13,472 bases of DNA from NCBI GenBank assembly GCA_035275845.1, contig DATEMD010000202.1:1-13472 (forward strand). Direction: 5' to 3'. The notes beneath the pieces are model-generated. The model worked only from the letters and a program-made list of their open reading frames with translations. It was not told the origin of the DNA and searched no databases. Below, piece by piece: positions 6,854-11,535 of this stretch. This DNA comes from REEB95 sp035275845 (GTDB lineage: Bacteria; Pseudomonadota; Alphaproteobacteria; ATCC43930; CGMCC-115725). Position 1 is the stretch's first letter; every line of letters begins with the position of its first letter. A program made the position numbers and the translations under genes.

Positions 6854-7739
6854 CCCGTTCGGTAAGTACTTTGTCCTTCTGGCTGTCGGCGTGCTGATCG
6901 CGGGTTGCGACGGCTGGTCGTACAGTCCGCCCCTACGCGGCAATTATTACTCGTATCACATCACCCTACCGGACGCGCAGGGCACGGCGCCGAGCGCCAG
7001 CGCGAACGCGTTCAACCAGGCGCTGGCGCACGATTACGCCGACTTCGCCGGCGTCCTGCTCAATCGCGAAGGTGATTTCGAGGATTCGGATTACTACGCG
7101 CGCAAGAGTCTGGCTGCCGGCGACGGCGCCGTCGTGCCGCCGGAGAACGTCGGCAATTGGGCGATCGCGACGCCGTGGGACGCACAGGAAGGCTATCCGA
7201 AGATCCTGAATGACGCGCGGGCGCGGCTTGTCCGCGTGCTCGACGCCGGCGCACGCGAGCGGCAGCCGCAACTGGCCGCGCGCACCCAGGTGGATTTCGA
7301 CTGCTGGGTGACCCACACGGAGAAATCGTGGTGGACGGCGATGACAGGCCCTTGCCACAACGAGTTCTTCGCCAACTTGGCGCTGCTCGAGGGCAGGCCG
7401 GCGGCGACGGCGCATGAGTTCCGCGTCTACTTCGCCTTCAATAAGTACAACCTGACGCCAGACGCGCAGAAGATTCTGCAACAGGTCGTGGCTCAGGCGA
7501 AGGCCGATCCGAACATGCGCATCATGCTGGTCGGACACACCGACCGCGCCGGCACCGACGCCTACAATATGGGGCTGTCGCATCGCCGGGCGGACACCGT
7601 CCGCGGTCAGTTGCAACAGGAAGGCGTAGCGGTCGGCCGCATCGACGAACGTTGGGTCGGCAAGCGTCAACCGCTGGTGCCGACGCCTGACGGCGTCCGC
7701 GAGCCGCGCAACCGTGTGGTCGTCATCACCTTCGAATAA
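6840..7739 (+). CDS. OmpA-domain lipoprotein
   Basis: Predicted envelope lipoprotein of 299 residues that binds peptidoglycan. The signal peptide MKSLNPFGKYFVLLAVGVLIAGC ends in an L-I-A-G-C lipobox with the lipidated Cys23, to be cleaved by LspA. Asp follows at position +2. The middle region (about 30-185) is unassigned; it has a tryptophan-rich patch between Cys155 and Cys172, which could form a disulfide. The C-terminal OmpA-like domain (about 192-299) shows FAFNKYNLTPDAQ, then GHTDRAGTDAYNMGLSHRRA at 232-251 and EPRNRVVVI at 288-296. Asp240 and Arg292 align with the diaminopimelate-binding pair of the family. The ATG at 6840 follows an AAGGA/GGGGA stretch (6821-6832). It probably tethers the envelope to the cell wall, and ends in the terminator at 7782. 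Confidence 0.93.
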   Translation: MKSLNPFGKYFVLLAVGVLIAGCDGWSYSPPLRGNYYSYHITLPDAQGTAPSASANAFNQALAHDYADFAGVLLNREGDFEDSDYYARKSLAAGDGAVVPPENVGNWAIATPWDAQEGYPKILNDARARLVRVLDAGARERQPQLAARTQVDFDCWVTHTEKSWWTAMTGPCHNEFFANLALLEGRPAATAHEFRVYFAFNKYNLTPDAQKILQQVVAQAKADPNMRIMLVGHTDRAGTDAYNMGLSHRRADTVRGQLQQEGVAVGRIDERWVGKRQPLVPTPDGVREPRNRVVVITFE

Positions 7740-7772
7740 GGCGGCGACGACTCCGCAAAACGGAGGTGTGAA

Positions 7773-8810
7773 CTAAGCCGGCAGGGAGGCAGCCCATGGC
7801 TCGCCTCCCTGTTCTTTTGTCCGCGCCGCGTCGGCCGCGGCGCGCAGCACCAACTGCATCACGGTTTCACCGCGGGTCGGATCGAACGGCGCAACGCCAA
7901 CGCTGACGCCGAACGCGGGCTCGGCCACGCTGGCAAACGGCGCCAGCCGCGCAGCGGCGGTGGCCAACGCCGTGGCACGCGCCCGGGCGCCGGCGGGATC
8001 GATGCGCTCGATCCACACCACGAACTCGCCGCCGCCGAAACGCGCGATCAGATCGCCGGGCCGCGTATGCTCGCGCAGCAACCCCGACAACGCCGACAGT
8101 GCGGCGTCGCCCGCATCCGGACCGCGCACCGCGTTGACATGTCGGAGATTGGCGACATCGACATAGAGCAGCGCCGCCGCCGGCCGATTGCGGTCGAAGC
8201 GGCTGAGGCGGCGCGTGAATTCGTCGAAAAATGCCGCGCGATTGGCGAGACCCGTCAGTTGGTCGGTGCGCGACAGGTGCTCGATGCGCTCGCGGGCCTC
8301 GACTTGCGCCAGCACGATGCCGAGATGATCGGCGACGTCGGCGAGCAGCGCGCAGTCGACTGCCGCAAAGGCAGCCCGCTCGGCAGACCGCCACAGCAGC
8401 AAGGCACCCTTGATCTCGCCGCGATACAGAATCGGCTGCGCCGCGATCTGCGCCATATGGTGCGCGAGCGCGACGCGACCGTCGCGCTCCAGCCCGGCGC
8501 GAACCGCCGACACCACTGCCGCCGGCGGCTTCGCGCCCCAACTCGCCGCGACGTGCAGCGGCCCGTCGGCATCATGACGCAGGCTCGCACCGCCGGCCGC
8601 GTCCAGCGCCAGGCCGAGCACCGCCAGGATGGCGATGAGCGCGCCTTCGGGCTGCGGCTCGTCGCGTATCGCGCGCACCACGTGGCGCAGGACGTTGTCG
8701 CGACGGCGCGCGTCGTCGTCCGCCAGCATGTCCGCCGGCGTCTCGTCGAAATCGCCCGCCGTCTTGGGTTGATCGCGAAATTGCCCCGCGGCGTCGTCGC
8801 ATCGATCCAT
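7773..8810 (-). CDS. GAF-GGDEF protein with degenerate active site (GGGEF) and intact I-site
   Basis: Soluble signalling protein of 345 residues. An N-terminal stretch without membrane segments leads into a GAF-like domain (about 40-172), then the GGDEF signature RTDQLTGLANR at 181-191. Several active-site residues are kept: Asp218 (YVDVA), Asn226 and Asp235 (AGD), plus GVSVGVA at 301-307. The signature loop, however, reads RFGGGEF: residue 261, the catalytic Asp/Glu of GG(D/E)EF, is Gly (codon GGC, one base from GAC). The inhibitory-site RxxD is present as R250-P-G-D253, five residues before GG. Known GGDEF proteins with this pattern, such as PelD or PopA, bind c-di-GMP instead of making it; a receptor role here is inference. 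The ATG at 8810 is preferred over an in-frame TTG at 8825. Its 3' end carries the terminator of the convergent lipoprotein gene. Confidence 0.9.
   Translation of the reverse strand: MDRCDDAAGQFRDQPKTAGDFDETPADMLADDDARRRDNVLRHVVRAIRDEPQPEGALIAILAVLGLALDAAGGASLRHDADGPLHVAASWGAKPPAAVVSAVRAGLERDGRVALAHHMAQIAAQPILYRGEIKGALLLWRSAERAAFAAVDCALLADVADHLGIVLAQVEARERIEHLSRTDQLTGLANRAAFFDEFTRRLSRFDRNRPAAALLYVDVANLRHVNAVRGPDAGDAALSALSGLLREHTRPGDLIARFGGGEFVVWIERIDPAGARARATALATAAARLAPFASVAEPAFGVSVGVAPFDPTRGETVMQLVLRAAADAARTKEQGGEPWAASLPA
7782..7818 (+). terminator. Rho-independent terminator of the lipoprotein gene
   Basis: CAGGGAGGC (7782-7790) pairs exactly with GCCTCCCTG (7803-7811). AGCC/GGCT extends the stem (one bulged C) to a CAT loop, and TTCTTTT (7812-7818) follows. 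It starts 42 bases after the lipoprotein stop and lies wholly within the last codons of the convergent GGDEF gene. Confidence 0.88.
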
Positions 8811-8860
8811 GAATCCAGCCCCCAACGCGACGAGGCTACGCCGCGGTGATTTATCAAACT

Positions 8861-8873
8861 CTTAAGCGTTAAG
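8861..8873. promoter_or_regulatory. 13-bp dyad CTTAA-GCG-TTAAG before the GGDEF gene
   Basis: A perfect dyad, CTTAAGCGTTAAG, sits 50 bases upstream of the GGDEF-gene ATG in the 99-base gap after the Usp gene. It is AT-rich for this genome and may be an operator or part of a promoter. No good -35/-10 pair is seen. Confidence 0.25.
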
Positions 8874-8909
8874 GATGTTCGGCGGAGAAATCGGCGCGCA
8901 ATGCGGTGA

Positions 8910-9743
8910 TCAGTGCGCGAGCAGAACCGGTATATTGGCGTTAAGTATGACGTGCCGGGTTGCACCGCCGAAGATCATCTGGCGCAGCCGGCTCTGCGTA
9001 TAGGCGCCCTTGATCAGCAAATCGGCCTGCATGGTCTGCGCCTCGTCGAGGAAGATCTCGCCCGCCGGCTTGTTGCCGACGGCGATGTGGCGCGACACCG
9101 CGGTGATGCCGTGCGTTTTGAAGTTGCGCACCAACTCTTCGCCGCTCGGTCCCGGCACGAAGGCACTGGCGACGCTGACCACTTCGACCCGCGCTGCGCG
9201 CTTGAGAAACGGCATCGCCGCGGCGATCGTGCGTGCGGTCTCGGTGCTGCCGTTCCACGCCACCAAGACGCGCTCGCCGACGGTCGCCGGCGGCGTCTTG
9301 GGCGCCATCAGCACCGGCCGGCCGCTTTCGAACAGCGCATCTTCGAGCGTCGCTTCGGCAAACGACGCCGCCTTGTCCGGCTGCTCGACGACGATCAGGT
9401 CGTAGACGCGTCCGAGCGCGCCGACGATGGCGTTCTGGCGGCCGGTTTCCTCCCGCCATTCGGCGGTCACGCCCGCGCCGTTGGCCGCGATGCCGTGCTT
9501 GCGCATCACCGTATTGAACAGGTTACGTGCCTGCGTGCGCCGCTCGGTGCCTTCGCGCTCGAGCGTGCGATCCACTTCGGACGAAATCGAGAATCCCATC
9601 TCACCGCCGAAGACCACCGCATATTCGCTGGCGAGCGCGTTGAGACCGGTGATTTTTCCGTCGAATCGGCGCGCGGCAAGAATCGCGGTTTCGAGCACCG
9701 CTTCTGCAGCGCCGTCGCCCACAACCGCGAGGATCGCTTTCAT
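8910..9743 (-). CDS. Tandem universal stress protein (two Usp domains)
   Basis: Cytoplasmic stress protein of 277 residues made of two Usp domains (about 1-147 and 157-277). The first opens MKAILAVVGDGAAEAVLETA, the second GERVLVAWNGSTETARTI at 156-173. The C-terminal domain ends with LLIKGAYTQSRLRQMIFGGA (242-261) and HVILNANIPVLLAH. The classical ATP-binding glycine pattern G-x2-G-x9-G-[S/T] is altered: the second Gly is Thr249, though the late GGAT remains, so ATP binding is uncertain. The frame is open upstream to 10208, but the ATG at 9743 is clear: it has GGAGG just upstream and a consensus promoter 25 bases further. It is divergent from the RidA gene. Confidence 0.92.
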   Translation of the reverse strand: MKAILAVVGDGAAEAVLETAILAARRFDGKITGLNALASEYAVVFGGEMGFSISSEVDRTLEREGTERRTQARNLFNTVMRKHGIAANGAGVTAEWREETGRQNAIVGALGRVYDLIVVEQPDKAASFAEATLEDALFESGRPVLMAPKTPPATVGERVLVAWNGSTETARTIAAAMPFLKRAARVEVVSVASAFVPGPSGEELVRNFKTHGITAVSRHIAVGNKPAGEIFLDEAQTMQADLLIKGAYTQSRLRQMIFGGATRHVILNANIPVLLAH

Positions 9744-9767
9744 GCTGCCTCCGCCCGTCGTGAGCGC

Positions 9768-9796
9768 ATTATACCGGCGGCATGCCGGCCACCCAA
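9768..9796 (-). promoter_or_regulatory. Sigma-70-type promoter of the universal stress gene
   Basis: On the minus strand TATAAT (9768-9773, consensus -10) is 17 bases from TTGGGT (9791-9796, partial -35). The predicted transcript starts about 17 bases before the Usp start codon and includes the GGAGG ribosome binding site. A GGCATGCC palindrome lies in the spacer. Confidence 0.6.
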
Positions 9797-9812
9797 GTCC
9801 GCCGGCAGGCGA

Positions 9813-9841
9813 TTGACAGGGCCATGCCAAGGCGCTACGCG
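9813..9841 (+). promoter_or_regulatory. Possible promoter of the RidA-family gene
   Basis: A consensus -35 TTGACA (9813-9818) is followed 17 bases later by TACGCG (9836-9841), a poor -10. It points at the RidA gene and stands back to back with the Usp promoter. The weak -10 keeps confidence low. Confidence 0.35.
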
Positions 9842-9881
9842 CACGTCCTTCCACGCCCAGCATCAGACGGAGAACCCCACG

Positions 9882-10262
9882 ATGAAAATCCACAATCCAG
9901 CGGCATCGCTGCCGCCGAACGGTCCCTACAGCCTGGGCGTCGAGATTCCGGCCGGACAGCGTGTCCTGTTCATCGCCGGTCAGATTCCCGTCGCCAAGGA
10001 CGGCACGACGCCGCAAGGGATCAAGGCCCAGACCGAGCAAGTCTGGCGCAACGTCGTCAACGTCCTCGAATCGGCCGGCATGGGCGTCGAGAACCTCGTC
10101 AAGATCAACACGTACCTGACCAAACAGGAAAATATCGCCGGCTACAGCGAAGTTCGGGCGAAGATCCTGGGCGCGGCACGCCCGGTTTCGACCACGGTGG
10201 TGGTGCAATCGCTGGTGAAGTCCGAATGGCTGGTCGAAGTGGAGGCTTTCGCGGCGAAATAG
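9882..10262 (+). CDS. RidA-family (YjgF/YER057c/UK114) protein, atypical active site
   Basis: Small cytoplasmic protein of 126 residues with the whole Rid fold, normally a trimer. Archetypal RidA hydrolyses reactive enamines/imines such as 2-aminoacrylate. Family features: GPYSLGVEIPAG at 14-25, LFIAGQIPVAKDG at 29-41, QTEQVWRNVVNVLESAGMG at 50-68, NLVKINTYLT at 71-80 and the VEVEAFA end. The catalytic Arg of RidA (in P-A-R-S/T) is replaced: here R100-P-V-S103-T-T, with Ser103 in that place. Rid subfamilies lacking this Arg are reported not to deaminate imines, so function is open. ATG 9882 has GGAGA at 9869-9873. It converges on the PLP-enzyme gene with one base between the stops. Confidence 0.92.
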   Translation: MKIHNPAASLPPNGPYSLGVEIPAGQRVLFIAGQIPVAKDGTTPQGIKAQTEQVWRNVVNVLESAGMGVENLVKINTYLTKQENIAGYSEVRAKILGAARPVSTTVVVQSLVKSEWLVEVEAFAAK

Positions 10263-10263
10263 T

Positions 10264-11412
10264 CTAGCGCTTGCCGCGCGCGTCGACCGGCCAGATTTCG
10301 ACCAGCGTGTCGCCGTCGACCACGTGATAGAAATCGTGCAGGTTGACCGTCGGATCGCAATGCGGCGTGACGCATTCGATCACCGCGCCAAGCGGCGGCC
10401 GCGCCGCGCCCGCCGGCACGAACAACTTGCCGTGCTCGTCGCCGAAGAACTCATAGCGGCTGCCGGACGGCGCGCCGCGCGCCGGTTCGGGCCGGGGACC
10501 TTCGGTGGCGAAGCTCTTGAGGCCGGCGTCCGTCACGAGATAGGCCGACTGGTTGACGCCGATCACGGCCGTCGCGACGAACAGCGCCGTTTCAAAGGGT
10601 GGCGCGTTGCGGCCGTCGGCGAGCGCATGCTGATATTCGACGTCCATGAAGACATAGGAGCCGACCTGAAGCTCGGTGAAGACCCGCGCTTCGGGATCGA
10701 GGTCGAAGGTGCCGGTGCCGCCGCCGGTGACGACCGACGCCGACAGATCGTCCGCCGCCAGTTGCCGCAACAAGCCGCGTAAGCGATCGGCAAGCCGCAG
10801 GCTGCGCTCGCGCCGCTCGGCGCGGACCGCGACGTGTTGCAGCTGGCCAGCAAAGGCCTGGATGCCGGCGAAGCGAAGACCCGGCGCAGCCCGCACCGTG
10901 TGCGCCAATGTCCGTGCCGCCTCGATCGTGCAGCCAGTACGACCCTGTCCGGCGTCGACGTCGACCAGCACGGAAAGCGGCGACGGTGCATCGCGCAGCA
11001 CCGCGCTGAGGGCCGCGACGGTGTCGGCGTGATCGACCACAACGCTGAGGCCGCGATGCGGCGCGCGCGCCAAGGCGGAAAACCGCGCCAGCTTCGCCGC
11101 GGTCACCGGCGGCGACGTCAGGTGCACACCCGGGATGCCGGCACGCACCATGATCTCGGCCTCGCCGAGCGTCACGCACGATACGCCGAGCGCGCCAGCC
11201 GCGACCTGGCGCTGCGCGATGGCGACCGACTTGTGGGTTTTGACGTGCGGCCGCAGCGCGACGCCGGCGGCGCGCGCGTGCGCCGCCATCGCAGCGATAT
11301 TGCGGTCGAGCGCGGCGCGGTCGAGCACCAAGGCAGGCGTATCGAGCGCGGCCCGGCCACCGGGACGACCAAGCAATATGGAATTCGGGCTTGCGGGCTG
11401 GGTTTCGGGCAA
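10264..11412 (-). CDS. Fold-type III PLP enzyme (D-threonine aldolase / D-serine dehydratase, DSD1 family)
   Basis: Predicted cytoplasmic PLP enzyme of 382 residues acting on a D-3-hydroxy amino acid: either retro-aldol cleavage of D-threonine to glycine and acetaldehyde, or dehydration of D-serine. An alanine-racemase-type N-terminal barrel has DTPALVLD at 24-31 and RPHVKTHK at 54-61, where Lys58 is the PLP lysine. A VVTGGGTGTF glycine loop would hold the cofactor phosphate. Near the C-terminus PHCDPTVNLHD contains His351 and Asp353, matching the H-x-D metal site of D-threonine aldolase; with Cys352 between, I cannot decide between the two activities. The start is TTG 11412, supported by GGAG six bases upstream and no better ATG. 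It is convergent with the RidA gene and divergent from the histidine kinase. Confidence 0.92.
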   Translation of the reverse strand: MPETQPASPNSILLGRPGGRAALDTPALVLDRAALDRNIAAMAAHARAAGVALRPHVKTHKSVAIAQRQVAAGALGVSCVTLGEAEIMVRAGIPGVHLTSPPVTAAKLARFSALARAPHRGLSVVVDHADTVAALSAVLRDAPSPLSVLVDVDAGQGRTGCTIEAARTLAHTVRAAPGLRFAGIQAFAGQLQHVAVRAERRERSLRLADRLRGLLRQLAADDLSASVVTGGGTGTFDLDPEARVFTELQVGSYVFMDVEYQHALADGRNAPPFETALFVATAVIGVNQSAYLVTDAGLKSFATEGPRPEPARGAPSGSRYEFFGDEHGKLFVPAGAARPPLGAVIECVTPHCDPTVNLHDFYHVVDGDTLVEIWPVDARGKR

Positions 11413-11418
11413 GACGGG

Positions 11419-11422
11419 CTCC
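11419..11422 (-). promoter_or_regulatory. Ribosome binding site supporting the TTG start of the PLP enzyme
   Basis: On the minus strand GGAG is followed by six bases (CCCGTC) and then TTG. No ATG lies near the expected N-terminus, so this site fixes the start at 11412. Confidence 0.6.
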
Positions 11423-11478
11423 GATTCAGACTTTTTTAGTCATAGCCAGGCGCGCATTCGTAGAGGTTAACCCGGCGC

Positions 11479-11495
11479 TAAGCCAGGGCGGCTTA
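11479..11495. promoter_or_regulatory. Inverted repeat TAAGCC-N5-GGCTTA in the divergent intergenic region
   Basis: TAAGCC (11479-11484) and GGCTTA (11490-11495) form a 17-bp dyad in the 123-base gap between the PLP enzyme and the histidine kinase. A GGTTAACC palindrome (11465-11472) lies beside it. It may be an operator or promoter element; no clear -35/-10 pair was identified. Confidence 0.3.
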
Positions 11496-11535
11496 CCCTC
11501 GTAAGTTGAAGGTCACTGTCCTTAATGCACCAAAG

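Noticed and set aside
7751..7765. CTCCG-CAAAA-CGGAG hairpin as a terminator for the GGDEF gene
   Set aside because: On the minus strand no T-run follows the stem, only five pairs form, and the T bases are in the loop.
9744..10208. N-terminal extension of the universal stress protein from the upstream start
   Set aside because: It would cover the divergent promoters and most of the RidA gene; ATG 9743 has a GGAGG and the family's usual N-terminus.
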